From contig JANNPZ010000043.1 of the NCBI GenBank assembly GCA_031400505.1, positions 1 to 64,000 on the forward strand: a stretch of 64,000 nt of DNA. The letters are read 5' to 3'. The notes under the pieces were generated by a model. That model worked only from the letters and a program-made list of their open reading frames with translations, had not been told where the DNA came from and did not search any database. The position numbers were made by a program, and so were the translations under genes. Below, piece after piece: positions 51,818 through 60,880 of this stretch. Origin of the DNA: JAIYDJ01 sp031400505 (lineage in GTDB: Bacteria; Pseudomonadota; Alphaproteobacteria; Rhodobacterales; Rhodobacteraceae). The number at the start of each line of letters is the position of its first letter. The stretch's first letter is position 1.

Positions 51818-53119
51818 TCAGACTTCTTCAATCCGCAGGGCCACAGGATCGCCGACCAGCACACCCGTCGCCCCGAATAACCCCATGGCATGGGCAATAT
51901 CGTCGCGCATCGCCTTGTGCGTCACGATCAGAACCGGCGCGTTGACGCCTTCATGCCCATACTGGCGCATCTGGTCGATCGAAACCCCTGCTTCGCCCAG
52001 ACAGGTGGCGATCTTGGCCAGCGCACCGGGTTTGTCCAACAGCATCATGCGCAGGTAGTAAGGCGCGGCACTCGCGGTCCGGGCCGCGACAGGCACGGCA
52101 AGACTGGTGGCAGGCTGACCGAACACAGGCAGCCGCGCGCCGCGGGCAAGGTCGATCACATCGGCCATCACCGCACTTGCAGTCGGCCCCGCACCGGCGC
52201 CGGCACCCCGCAAGATGATCTGGCCAGCCTGATCGCCTTCCAGCACGACCATGTTGGTGCCGCCCTGCAACTGTCCGAGCGGGCTGTCGGCAGGCACCAA
52301 ACACGGCGACATCCGCTGCTCCAACCCCCGCCCGGTCATCTGTGAGACGCCCAGAAGCTTGATCCGATACCCCATGTCGCGGGCCAGCCGGATATCGTCC
52401 AGCGAAACGTTCTGGATCCCCTCCAGTTCGACGGCGTCAAAACTTACCTGCGTGCCGAAGGCAATCGCAGCCAAAAGGCTAAGTTTGTGGCCGGCATCGA
52501 TCCCGCCAACATCCAGGTTCGGATCCGCCTCCAGATAGCCCAACTCCGCGCATTCCTTGAACAGCGCATCGTAACCCAGACCAGTCGCTTCCATCCGGGT
52601 AAGGATATAGTTGCAGGTGCCGTTCATCACACCCATCACCCGGCGCATGGCATTGCCCGCCATGCCTTCGGTCAGCGCCTTGATCACAGGGATGCCGCCC
52701 GCCACCGCCGCCTCGAACCGCAGCTGTCGCCCGCCTGCCTCTGCCGCCAGTGCCAAAACCTGCCCATGATGCGCAAGCAGCGCTTTGTTGGCCGTCACCA
52801 CGTCATGACCGCTGGCAATCGCAGCTTCGGTTGCGACTTTCGCCGCCCCCTCATGCCCGCCCATCACTTCGATGAAAACGTCAAGATCGCCCCGCCGCGC
52901 CAACGCCACCGGATCGGCCTCGAACGCATAGTCCGACAGGTCACGCCCGCGATCCTTGGCGGGGTCCCGCGCTGAAACCGCAACAATCTCGATCCTCCGT
53001 CCGGCCCTGGCTGCGAGCAGCGCAGGATGGTCCTGCACGATGCCGACGATACCCATGCCGACGGTTCCCAGCCCGGCAATCCCCAAACGCAGCGGCTTTG
53101 AATGCGGGTGCGATGTCAT
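51818..53119 (-). CDS. hom: Homoserine dehydrogenase
   Basis: A 433-residue NAD(P)-dependent enzyme of the aspartate pathway, reducing aspartate semialdehyde to homoserine for threonine and methionine. It has GIAGLGTVGMGIV at the N-terminus, VVTANKALLAHHG, GGIPVIKALTEGMAGN, NGTCNYILTRM, the Lys/Glu catalytic region EADPNLDVGGIDAGHKLSLLAA (split), and a C-terminal ACT domain (RMMLLDKPGALAKIATCLGE). AGGAGCAA precedes the ATG. Stand-alone Hom with ACT domain is the standard alphaproteobacterial form. Confidence 0.95.
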   Translation of the reverse strand: MTSHPHSKPLRLGIAGLGTVGMGIVGIVQDHPALLAARAGRRIEIVAVSARDPAKDRGRDLSDYAFEADPVALARRGDLDVFIEVMGGHEGAAKVATEAAIASGHDVVTANKALLAHHGQVLALAAEAGGRQLRFEAAVAGGIPVIKALTEGMAGNAMRRVMGVMNGTCNYILTRMEATGLGYDALFKECAELGYLEADPNLDVGGIDAGHKLSLLAAIAFGTQVSFDAVELEGIQNVSLDDIRLARDMGYRIKLLGVSQMTGRGLEQRMSPCLVPADSPLGQLQGGTNMVVLEGDQAGQIILRGAGAGAGPTASAVMADVIDLARGARLPVFGQPATSLAVPVAARTASAAPYYLRMMLLDKPGALAKIATCLGEAGVSIDQMRQYGHEGVNAPVLIVTHKAMRDDIAHAMGLFGATGVLVGDPVALRIEEV

Positions 53120-53184
53120 CGGTTGCTCCTAAGCCCAATCCCGCCCGCGTGTTAACGGAAACCCCGAACCAGCGCAACGCACCC

Positions 53185-53388
53185 TTAGGGATTTGCCCGG
53201 CCGCGCAACGCCGATGCCCGTGCCGCCAACGCGTCGCCGCGTGCCTCAGCCACCGGTTCCCGGCCTGCCAAAATCTCTTCAAGTGGCAAAAGGGACGGCG
53301 CGGGCCCCGCCAAATCAGGCGACGCGGCATCCACATCGGGAAACTTGGAACAGCCGCCCAGCACTGCAAGGATCATCAAAACGCGCAT
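53185..53388 (-). CDS. Small lipoprotein, unknown
   Basis: A 67-residue protein beginning MRVLMILAVLGGC, a lipoprotein signal with lipobox LGGC (lipidated Cys13). The mature part is Ala/Pro/Leu-rich (SLLPLEEILAGREPVAEARG) and ends RASALRGRANP. GGGAAA upstream is a weak ribosome binding site; the in-frame ATG 66 bases further up would hide the lipobox. It lies upstream of hom by 65 bp on the same strand and may share its transcript. Function unknown. Confidence 0.65.
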   Translation of the reverse strand: MRVLMILAVLGGCSKFPDVDAASPDLAGPAPSLLPLEEILAGREPVAEARGDALAARASALRGRANP

Positions 53389-53444
53389 TGACCATTTCCC
53401 AAAGACACCAAACCCTATCGGCCCGGTCTTCCCGAAACTACCCC

Positions 53445-53512
53445 CCGCCTTCATCTTGGCAAAAATATCCTCGGGGGGGCCTGCACCGCAGGCGGGGGGC
53501 TGACAGCCCCCC
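53445..53512 (-). repeat. Rhodobacterales-type intergenic repeat with two hairpins
   Basis: Reading the minus strand: a GGGGGGCTG/CAGCCCCCC hairpin (53494-53512), then GCCTGC-GGT-GCAGGC (53479-53493), then CCCCGAGGATATTTTTGC and CAAGATGAA. The hairpins follow the pirin stop and can act as a terminator. The GAGGATATTT...AAGATGAA tail resembles a motif I know to recur between genes in Rhodobacteraceae; copy number here is unknown. Confidence 0.6.
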
Positions 53513-53526
53513 TGCCACAGCGCGGT

Positions 53527-54438
53527 TCAGTGCGCCGGCCTGATGAATGTGCCGTTGCGCAATTCTTTCATCGCCTGTTGCAATTCGGCTTGGGTGTTCA
53601 TCACGATCGGCCCGTGCCAGGCCACCGGCTCTTGAATGGGTGCGCCCGCGATCAGCAAGAACCGCACGCCGTCCGGGCCCGCCGTCACCTCCACGTCATC
53701 ACCCGCCCCGAACTGCACCAGCGTACGGTTGCCGGACAGATCCCGGATGTTGACTTCCTGCCCAGCGATCTCTTTCTCAAGAAGCACACCTTTTGGCGGT
53801 GCTGCGTCGCGAAACGATGCCGCCCCGTCAAAGACATAGGCAAACGCCTGCTGGCGGGTATCAACCGCAAACCGCTTGCTGCGGCCTTCAGGCACAAAAA
53901 TGTCCAGATACAACGGATCGGCGGCGATCCCGTCTACCGGACCGGTTCTGCCGCGGAATGAGCCGACAATGACTTTCACCACGGTTCCGTCGTCTTCCAG
54001 GATTTCCGGAATGTCGCGGCCTTGGACATCCTGATAACGCGGGGCAGTCATCTTCAGGCTGGCGGGCAGGTTGGCCCACAGCTGAAACCCGTGCATCTGG
54101 CCCTTGGCGTTGCCGAGCGGCATTTCCTGATGCAGAATACCCGACCCCGCCGTCATCCATTGCACGTCGCCCCCCCTCAACGTACCGCTGTTGCCCAAAC
54201 TGTCAACATGCTCGACGGCGCCCGCCAGGACATAGGTGATCGTCTCGATTCCACGATGCGGGTGCCAGGGGAAGCCCTTGACGTAGTCACGCGGATTTTC
54301 ATTGCGGAAATCGTCGAACATCAAGAACGGGTCCGTCTGCTCGGGGTTTTGAAAACCGAACGCTCGGTGCAGGTGGACGCCTGCGCCCTCCATCGTTGGC
54401 TGCGCGCGCACGGTCCTGGTTACGGGTCTGATCGACAT
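53527..54438 (-). CDS. Pirin family protein
   Basis: A 303-residue bicupin of the pirin family. The N-terminal cupin has the metal site in PWHPHRGIETITYVLAGAVEHVDS (two His) and SGILHQEMP (His and Glu). The C-terminal half is a second, metal-free cupin. Many bacterial pirins have quercetinase or regulatory roles; none can be assigned. ATG 54438 has AGAGG 7 bases upstream and is preferred over GTG 54444. It is followed by a hairpin repeat element and preceded by the perfect inverted repeat at 54515-54540. Confidence 0.88.
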   Translation of the reverse strand: MSIRPVTRTVRAQPTMEGAGVHLHRAFGFQNPEQTDPFLMFDDFRNENPRDYVKGFPWHPHRGIETITYVLAGAVEHVDSLGNSGTLRGGDVQWMTAGSGILHQEMPLGNAKGQMHGFQLWANLPASLKMTAPRYQDVQGRDIPEILEDDGTVVKVIVGSFRGRTGPVDGIAADPLYLDIFVPEGRSKRFAVDTRQQAFAYVFDGAASFRDAAPPKGVLLEKEIAGQEVNIRDLSGNRTLVQFGAGDDVEVTAGPDGVRFLLIAGAPIQEPVAWHGPIVMNTQAELQQAMKELRNGTFIRPAH

Positions 54439-54514
54439 TTGCACACCTCTTCTGACAGGTCTGCGAAATAGCTATGTCACCCGTTGCGCCTGGACAATCC
54501 GTCAATCTTGCCGT

Positions 54515-54540
54515 CCGTTTGTGCGCCCACGCACAAACGG
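54515..54540 (-). terminator. Perfect 11-bp hairpin after the Tad-type operon
   Basis: CCGTTTGTGCG (54515-54525) and CGCACAAACGG (54530-54540) form an 11-bp perfect inverted repeat with a 4-base loop, 12 bases downstream of the TadE-like stop at 54552. There is no clear U-tract, so it is a likely terminator but might also act as an operator for the pirin gene 77 bases further on. Confidence 0.6.
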
Positions 54541-54551
54541 CATCTTGATCG

Positions 54552-55112
54552 TTAAGAGCACACAAATCCTTGCATGCAGATTTTTGGCACAAAACGGGGC
54601 CGCGTCACGATGAACTGCTGGATGTCCATGTTTGGCAGTCCCACATTGAAGACCGGCGCATAGGCAACCCGTGCTTCGACAATGACCACGTAGTCGCCGT
54701 CAGACATTGCCGGGATCTTGTCTGCGGAATCCAGCAAGGAAGCCGTCGTTTGCTCGGTCAAAGCCCCACCGGGCGAGACGGACCAATGTACTTCGTTGCG
54801 CAGGTCGGCTTCATCGTAATAGACTGAAGTGATGCGCAGCGAGACGTCTTGCGACTGATCGATCAGCCTTTCCATGACCGTGTCCATCCCGGCCAGGTAT
54901 GCCGGAGTGATGGCTACCATTTCGCGCGAAATCATGTCGCTGACGGTGTAGGTGGCCTTCTGAACCGCATTGATCGACCGGAATGCGTCCCAGTAGACGA
55001 ACAACCCGACATAGGCCCACAGCATGAAAGGCATGACCAAGACGGCTTCCAACACAAGGTTGCCTCCGTCTTCTTGCCGAAACCGACGCAGTGCCTGGCG
55101 AAACAGCTTCAT
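54552..55112 (-). CDS. TadE/TadG-like envelope protein
   Basis: A 186-residue protein with the TadE signature: a basic N-terminus, RFRQEDGGNLVLEAVLVMPFMLWAYVGLFVYW as the single membrane segment with the conserved Glu, and a periplasmic domain (INAVQKATYTVSDMISREM). A C-terminal CMQGFVC could form a disulphide. AAGGAGG before ATG 55112 is optimal. It is the last gene of a four-gene minus-strand operon of Tad-type pseudopilin-like proteins; no Tad ATPase or secretin is in the window. Confidence 0.82.
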   Translation of the reverse strand: MKLFRQALRRFRQEDGGNLVLEAVLVMPFMLWAYVGLFVYWDAFRSINAVQKATYTVSDMISREMVAITPAYLAGMDTVMERLIDQSQDVSLRITSVYYDEADLRNEVHWSVSPGGALTEQTTASLLDSADKIPAMSDGDYVVIVEARVAYAPVFNVGLPNMDIQQFIVTRPRFVPKICMQGFVCS

Positions 55113-55122
55113 CTCAACCTCC

Positions 55123-55656
55123 TTAAATCGGTTCTGTGACGAACGCGGTTTCAGCAATCAAACCGATGCCGCCCAGCGGATCATGCGGCAATGAAAGACC
55201 GAACGCCGTCATCGGGAATATCAGATCCTGCACGACGCACACGCGAACCAGCATCACGTCGTTTTGCTGGCCGATCTGAAGCGTCAAAACCGGCTGGGCT
55301 TCTTCTTCACGGTCGGTGCAAACAATTGGCGCAGCCGGCAATGTCCAGTTTGCTGTGCTGACGCGCTGCATTTCGATCATGATGTTTTCATGGCAGTTCG
55401 GGAAAACGATCGTCCGAGAGCAGATCTCGGATTTCAGCAGATTGGACGTCACGATCGGATAGTTGCCAACGCGCAGGTTGCGCATTGTCATGTCGACCGA
55501 TTGTTCAAGCAGGGTGGAGCGCACCATTATAAGTCCGCTTTCGAGGCTTGCCATGAAGACGGTCATGATCAACGGGATGACCAGGACGAATTCCAGGCTT
55601 GCCGTGCCATCCTCGCGACGAAATGCCGTACGCAGCCGAGACAAAAACGCGGTCAT
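55123..55656 (-). CDS. TadE-like pseudopilin protein
   Basis: A 177-residue TadE-like protein: FRREDGTASLEFVLVIPLIMTVFMASLESGLIM is the N-terminal membrane segment with the conserved Glu, followed by a periplasmic domain with four cysteines. Its start overlaps the stop of the upstream TadG-like gene (ATGA) and it ends 10 bp before the second TadE-like gene, so the proteins are made in a coupled set. Confidence 0.85.
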   Translation of the reverse strand: MTAFLSRLRTAFRREDGTASLEFVLVIPLIMTVFMASLESGLIMVRSTLLEQSVDMTMRNLRVGNYPIVTSNLLKSEICSRTIVFPNCHENIMIEMQRVSTANWTLPAAPIVCTDREEEAQPVLTLQIGQQNDVMLVRVCVVQDLIFPMTAFGLSLPHDPLGGIGLIAETAFVTEPI

Positions 55657-57308
55657 TGGGTCAACCTCAACTGACTGATGTTACTGGCGATGGTGCGGAA
55701 CGCCGTCTTGATTTGCAAACCGCTGGCGTCAAAGTAGTGGGCGGCCGAGCTGGAGCATTGCGAGATCTGGGTCTTGCCGTTGGTCGGTGCTTCGAACGCG
55801 ATGCCATACACGATGACCCGGTTGTCTTTGGCAAGGGTGCAGGATTGCTGCAACGTGCTGTTCATCGAACTGACCGAGGCAAACTGCGACCGGAACATAG
55901 TCAGTGCGTTGTTGTAGGCCGTGGTCCGGGTGCTGTTGCTCGTCCCGAGGGCACGTGCATAAAGCTGTTGGGCTACCCAAGTCATGCGCTGTGTGGCCCA
56001 GACATGTTTCCAGTCCTGTTGCACAGCCCCATCGCCGGAATTCCAGGCGGTTGTCTGCCAGGCGCTGCGGTGGGGAACGTAGTAGTCGCTGGTTGTCGAG
56101 GCCCGGTCGTGAAAGATCGACAAATTGCCGTCCCCGGTCGACCGCCAGATCGGTGACAATCCGACCTTGTAGGCGTCATTGACCTTGTTGTGGACGACAT
56201 GCTCTCCGTCGGTCATCAGAACGATGACTTTCAGCGACTCGTCGTCCGTGAAATCATAGGGCCGGCCACGGAATTTTTCATCAATCGCGCCACTGTCCAC
56301 CAGTTCGCCGAACATCGGGCGCGCGCCAGGTTCAAGCAGGCTGACACCCCATTTCATGCCCAGCGTGATCGATGTGTTCCCATCCGCAAACAATGCGTTG
56401 ATCTGCGCTTTCAGCGTTGGAATGTCATTCGACGGCAGGCGGACCACGTTTCCGGTGTTTATGCTGCAATGCACTTCTAGCGGGTTGTTCGTCGCCGACG
56501 ATGTGCTGTTGTAGGTGGAATAGTTGTTGGAGGAAGAGCTGCCGGCGCTGGAAACCACGTCGGCATGGGCCACCATCGGGATCGGAAGTGTTCTGGAAAC
56601 ACCCACAGTCGAATAGACTGATGAAGGAATTTCCAGACAATTCGAATTGCTTTGGTCATGCACATGGGTGGCGTTGTATTTGCTGCGCAGTGCCGAGCCC
56701 AGGTTGACTTGAGAATTGTAGGGCACAATCGCAATTGAAAATTTGTCTTCATCATCGTCTTCCAGCAGTGTCTGGACAAAATCCGATGCGGCCGCCTTGA
56801 GGTTGGTCATCTTCGTGCCGCTCATCGAACCCGACACATCGAGAACAAGCACGATTTCGACGTTGTTGATCCGCTGTTCGGCCCCGGATGACGCGGGTGC
56901 ATCCAATTCTTCGATGCCGAACATGTGCAAGAAGAACGGGTTGGACCCGGCAGAGGCTTCGGCGATCACATTTCGGAAGTTGAGCCCTTCGATCACTTCG
57001 ACGCTCTTCAGCGTATCCGACATGCCTGCGGCATCAAAGTAGTCGCGCACAACGCTTTCGGGGTCCAGTTGCTGCGTCAGCGACGCCGCTGCCAGCGTCG
57101 AGCGATCCAGCGTGCTTTGCAAAGTGGTGCGGGTTTGTTCGTATTTCATCAGATCAATCGCCAAGCCGCCCATCATTGCCATCATGATGAACAGAAACAA
57201 GGAAAACGACGTCACGTTGCCGTTCTCTGTGCGATGCAACGCACTCCGATCGAAGCCCTGCAGAAAGCACCGGACGACAACACTGCGTTTCAAGAAGATA
57301 CCGTTCAT
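55653..57308 (-). CDS. TadG-like vWA-domain protein (copy A)
   Basis: A 551-residue protein with an N-terminal TadG/TadE-type membrane segment (NVTSFSLFLFIMMAMMGGLAIDLM) and a von Willebrand A domain with MIDAS motif VLVLDVSGSMSGTK, then VNLGSALRSK and VIVLMTDGEHVVHNK. The C-terminus is IASNISQLRLTQ. A Ser/Asn-rich insert (SSAGSSSSNNYSTYNSTSSATNN) lies in the vWA region. The start at 57308 has AAGGAA upstream. It is a clear paralogue of the next upstream gene. These proteins act in the envelope, probably in Tad pilus assembly or adhesion. Confidence 0.87.
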   Translation of the reverse strand: MNGIFLKRSVVVRCFLQGFDRSALHRTENGNVTSFSLFLFIMMAMMGGLAIDLMKYEQTRTTLQSTLDRSTLAAASLTQQLDPESVVRDYFDAAGMSDTLKSVEVIEGLNFRNVIAEASAGSNPFFLHMFGIEELDAPASSGAEQRINNVEIVLVLDVSGSMSGTKMTNLKAAASDFVQTLLEDDDEDKFSIAIVPYNSQVNLGSALRSKYNATHVHDQSNSNCLEIPSSVYSTVGVSRTLPIPMVAHADVVSSAGSSSSNNYSTYNSTSSATNNPLEVHCSINTGNVVRLPSNDIPTLKAQINALFADGNTSITLGMKWGVSLLEPGARPMFGELVDSGAIDEKFRGRPYDFTDDESLKVIVLMTDGEHVVHNKVNDAYKVGLSPIWRSTGDGNLSIFHDRASTTSDYYVPHRSAWQTTAWNSGDGAVQQDWKHVWATQRMTWVAQQLYARALGTSNSTRTTAYNNALTMFRSQFASVSSMNSTLQQSCTLAKDNRVIVYGIAFEAPTNGKTQISQCSSSAAHYFDASGLQIKTAFRTIASNISQLRLTQ

Positions 57309-57580
57309 TTGCACGTTCCTTGGGTCTGTCGCCGCGCAGATCGTTCGTGTTCGGCATGGCAACTCTGCGCACATCACTAATGCGCAGCCTTAGGGCGGAA
57401 ATGTGGCGTGAAGCGGGTGCATGTGGCGGCAGGTCGGGCAAATCTGACGCATGTGGAAACAGCCGTGCCCGATCGACCCTATTGTTTCTTTGGTTGCAAA
57501 AACTACGCTTTGACAGCCGCAACCGCCCCCCAATCAATGGCTGCTTCCGAATCACATGCGGCAACATGATGACCCATCCC
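57309..57580. other. Gap between the two TadG-like genes
   Basis: About 270 bp. No gene was recognised. The spacing suggests a separate promoter for the downstream TadG-like copy A and the two TadE-like genes, while copy B may be transcribed alone or read through. Confidence 0.4.
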
Positions 57581-59215
57581 TTACTGCGTCAGCTTCAATT
57601 GGCTGATATTGCTCGCAATGGTCCGGAACGCAGTCTGAAGCTCAGGTCCTTGCGTCGCGAAATAGTGCTGAGGCGAAGAGGAACACTGCGAGATTTGCGT
57701 CTGACCATTGGTCGGAGCCTCGAATGCGATGCCAAAGACAATCACGCCGTTCGTCTTGGCCTGGCCGCAAGATTGCTGCAATTGGCTGTTCATGTTCGCG
57801 ACCGACTCAAACTGCGACCGGAACTGGTTCATCGCCGCAGTGTAGACCGTGTTGCGGGTTGAGTTGTCAGTGCCAAGCGCGCGGGCATAAAGCTGCCATG
57901 CAACCCAAGACTGCCGCTGTGCTGCCCACATGCCTTCCCAGTTCATTTGTATCGCACCTGTGCCGGAATCCCACGGCGTTGCCTGCCAGGCGTTGCGGTG
58001 GGGCACCCAGTACTGATCGGGCAACGGGCGGCTGGCGTGCTGGATCGAATAGTTTCCGTCGCCTGCCGACCGCCAGATCGGCGCAATCCCGGTTTTGAAT
58101 GCGTCATTGGTCTTGGTGTGCGACACGTGTTCGCCATCCGTCATCAGAACGATGACCTTCATGGCCTCGCTGTCGCCCCAATCGAACGGACGCCCACGGA
58201 ACTTGCCCGGAATTGCGCCATCATCCACCAACTCGCCAAACATCGCGCGCGCATCCGGGTCGATGAGCGTAAGGCCCCATTTCATGCCAAGCGTGATGGA
58301 CGTATTGCCCGCTGCTGTCAGCGCATTGATCTGCGCCTGCAACTGCCCAACGTCATTTGACGGCAACCGCACGACGTTCACCGCTTCGTTGCGGCAGAAC
58401 GGCCGGCTGGAATTCATCGTGGCCTGGCTCGCGTCGGTATGCGCGACATAATTCGTGTTGCGGATGGTGGTGGAGCTCATGTCGGCAAAAGCAGCCATCG
58501 GCAGCGGCAAGGTCCGAGAGATCCCCAAAGTGGCATAGGACGATGCCGGGACTTCAAGACAGTTCACATCCGCCACGCCATGTATGTTGGTCGCGTTGAA
58601 CTTGCCGCGCAGCGTGGCACCCAGATTGACTTGTGCGTTATAAGGCACGATCGACACGGCAAAGCGGTTGTCGGTATCGTTTCTCAGCAACGTGTCCACG
58701 AATTCCGATGCGGCAGTGCGCAGGTTGGCGATTTTCGCCCCCGACATCGATCCCGAAACGTCCAGAACAAGGACGATCTCGACATTGGTGATTTTCTGCG
58801 CCGCACCCGACACACCAAATGCGTCGAACTTGTCGATCCCGATCATGTGCATGAAAATCGGATTTGACGGCACTTTGCCCTTGGCGGCCACATCCCTGAA
58901 GTTCAGACCCTGGGTAACCCGCACATCTTCGACCTGACCCTGCAGGCCGGATTTGTCCATGCAGTCGATCACAACGCCTTCTGGATCTTTCTTGTTGGTC
59001 AGGCTGGCCGCCATCAAAGTGCAGCGATCAAGGCTGTTTTGCAGATGCGTCCGCCGCTCTTCATAGCGCATCAGGTCAACGGCAAAGCCGCCCAGCATGA
59101 CCATCAGTACAAACAGGAACAGCCCAAAGACCACCAAAGTGCCGCCTTCATCGCGGCGGAACAAAGCCACCCGTGCGGAAAATCCTGGCAGAACAAATTT
59201 ACTCTTATTGAACAT
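57581..59215 (-). CDS. TadG-like vWA-domain protein (copy B)
   Basis: A 544-residue paralogue of copy A with the same architecture: membrane segment GTLVVFGLFLFVLMVMLGGFAVDLM, MIDAS VLVLDVSGSMSGAK, VNLGATLRGK, VIVLMTDGEHVSHTK, and a near-identical C-terminus (IASNISQLKLTQ). Both copies share FGIAFEAPTNGQTQISQCSSS-type and ALGT(D/S)NSTR blocks, pointing to tandem duplication followed by divergence. AGGGA lies 9 bases before the ATG. It heads the Tad-type block and diverges from soxB. Confidence 0.87.
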   Translation of the reverse strand: MFNKSKFVLPGFSARVALFRRDEGGTLVVFGLFLFVLMVMLGGFAVDLMRYEERRTHLQNSLDRCTLMAASLTNKKDPEGVVIDCMDKSGLQGQVEDVRVTQGLNFRDVAAKGKVPSNPIFMHMIGIDKFDAFGVSGAAQKITNVEIVLVLDVSGSMSGAKIANLRTAASEFVDTLLRNDTDNRFAVSIVPYNAQVNLGATLRGKFNATNIHGVADVNCLEVPASSYATLGISRTLPLPMAAFADMSSTTIRNTNYVAHTDASQATMNSSRPFCRNEAVNVVRLPSNDVGQLQAQINALTAAGNTSITLGMKWGLTLIDPDARAMFGELVDDGAIPGKFRGRPFDWGDSEAMKVIVLMTDGEHVSHTKTNDAFKTGIAPIWRSAGDGNYSIQHASRPLPDQYWVPHRNAWQATPWDSGTGAIQMNWEGMWAAQRQSWVAWQLYARALGTDNSTRNTVYTAAMNQFRSQFESVANMNSQLQQSCGQAKTNGVIVFGIAFEAPTNGQTQISQCSSSPQHYFATQGPELQTAFRTIASNISQLKLTQ

Positions 59216-59617
59216 GACGGCGGTCCCTGGTTACTGGTGGACCGGATCGCTCCGGCACACAAAAAGTCGCTTTGTGAACACTGGGCTGACTAAAAGTTAA
59301 GGCAGAATTGTGGCAAAGGCGGCAGGCTTGCGCCAAACGGCCACTGCCGGAAACACTGTCAAAGAAGGGCAGGCATTGTGCCGAAGGCGTCTACAGATTA
59401 TGGCGGCGATGGCGCGAATGTGGCTTAGTTTTGCCGAAAATTCGAATCACCAACACCACAATTCCGCCACGACCGAGCGCTGTTCCACAGCGGGTCATGC
59501 GACAATCAGGCAGGGCAAACACGACATTGAATGTCGCGTTTGCCGTGCTCGTGTCGGGGCTAGGCTTGCGCATTCCGACCAAAGGTTCCTAATGCGTGTG
59601 ACTGGAACAGGTAAGAC
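59216..59617. other. Divergent promoter region between TadG-like copy B and soxB
   Basis: About 400 bp without a convincing gene. Short overlapping plus-strand frames of ~95-103 codons (59308-59621) have no ribosome binding site. It must hold the promoters of the TadG-like gene and of soxBDA. Confidence 0.5.
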
Positions 59618-60871
59618 ATGATGCGATATTCGGGTTTGCGGGTGATCACCGAGGCTTTGCTCGGGAACAAACGCTGGCAACGCGCGTGGCGCGATCCGGC
59701 GCCCAAGGCCGCGTATGACGCTATCATCATCGGGGGCGGCGGGCACGGTCTGGCGACCGCGTTCTATCTGGCGAAAAACCACGGGCTGACCAACATCGCC
59801 GTGCTGGAAAAATCCCACATCGGATCAGGCAACATCGGGCGCAACACCACCATCGTGCGCGCCAACTACTTTCTTCCCGGCAACTCGGAATTCTACAGCC
59901 ATTCGATGAAGCTGTGGGAGGGGATGGGGGCGGAACTGAATTACAACGTCATGCATTCGCAGCGCGGCCAGATCGTGCTGTTTCACTCTGACGGCCAGCG
60001 CGACGCGGCGGCACGACGCGGCAATGCGATGATCAATCAGGGCGACGACGCGATTTTGCTGGACCGCGAGGGAGTGCGGGCGCTGCTGCCCTATCTGGAT
60101 TACGAACAGACCCGCTTTCCGATCTACGGCGGCCTTTTGCACCCGCGCGGCGGCACCGCCCGGCACGACGCGGTGGCCTGGGGCTATGCGCGCGGGGCCG
60201 ACAGCCGGGGCGTCGATCTGATCCAGAACTGCGAGGTGACCGGAATCGACATCGAAAACGGTGTCGTGAGGGGCGTGCAGACCACGCGCGGCGCAATCCG
60301 GGCAAAGAAGGTCGGCATCATCGTGGCGGGCCGCTCAAGCCAGGTCGCGGCAATGGCGGGCATGCGACTGCCCATCGAGTCCCATGTGCTGCAGGCGTTT
60401 GTGACCGAAGGGCTGAAGCCTGTCATTGACCAGGTCATCAGCTTTGGGATGGGCCATTTCTACATCAGCCAGTCCGACAAGGGCGGCCTCGTGTTCGGCG
60501 GCGATCTTGATTTCTACTCAAGCTACGCGAGCCGTGGCAACCTGCCGATGGTCGAGCATGTGATGGAAGCGGGCATGACCCTGATGCCGATGATCGGGCG
60601 CGCCAAGGTGCTGCGGTCATGGGGCGGGATCATGGACATGACCCCCGACGGCAGCCCGATCATCGACAAGACCCATATCGACGGGCTGTTCATCGACTGC
60701 GGCTGGAACTACGGCGGCTTCAAGGCGGTGCCGGCATCGGGCTGGTGCATGGCCCATCTGATGGCCACCGGGCAGCCGCACGAGGTTGCTGCCAAGTTCC
60801 GCCTTGATCGTTTCGCAACCGGCCATCTTCTGGACGAAGAAGGCACCGGCAGCCAGCACAACCTGCACTAA
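59618..60871 (+). CDS. soxB: Sarcosine oxidase subunit beta
   Basis: A 417-residue FAD/FMN-binding subunit of heterotetrameric sarcosine oxidase, which demethylates sarcosine to glycine with tetrahydrofolate. The FAD loop IIIGGGGHGLATAFYLAKNHG, GSGNIGRNTTIVRANYF, the likely covalent-FMN histidine in GGTARHDAVAWG, and the C-terminal DCGWNYGGFKAVPASG are characteristic. It starts MM (59618 or 59621). soxD follows 9 bp later. Confidence 0.95.
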   Translation: MMRYSGLRVITEALLGNKRWQRAWRDPAPKAAYDAIIIGGGGHGLATAFYLAKNHGLTNIAVLEKSHIGSGNIGRNTTIVRANYFLPGNSEFYSHSMKLWEGMGAELNYNVMHSQRGQIVLFHSDGQRDAAARRGNAMINQGDDAILLDREGVRALLPYLDYEQTRFPIYGGLLHPRGGTARHDAVAWGYARGADSRGVDLIQNCEVTGIDIENGVVRGVQTTRGAIRAKKVGIIVAGRSSQVAAMAGMRLPIESHVLQAFVTEGLKPVIDQVISFGMGHFYISQSDKGGLVFGGDLDFYSSYASRGNLPMVEHVMEAGMTLMPMIGRAKVLRSWGGIMDMTPDGSPIIDKTHIDGLFIDCGWNYGGFKAVPASGWCMAHLMATGQPHEVAAKFRLDRFATGHLLDEEGTGSQHNLH

Positions 60872-60880
60872 GGGACCATC

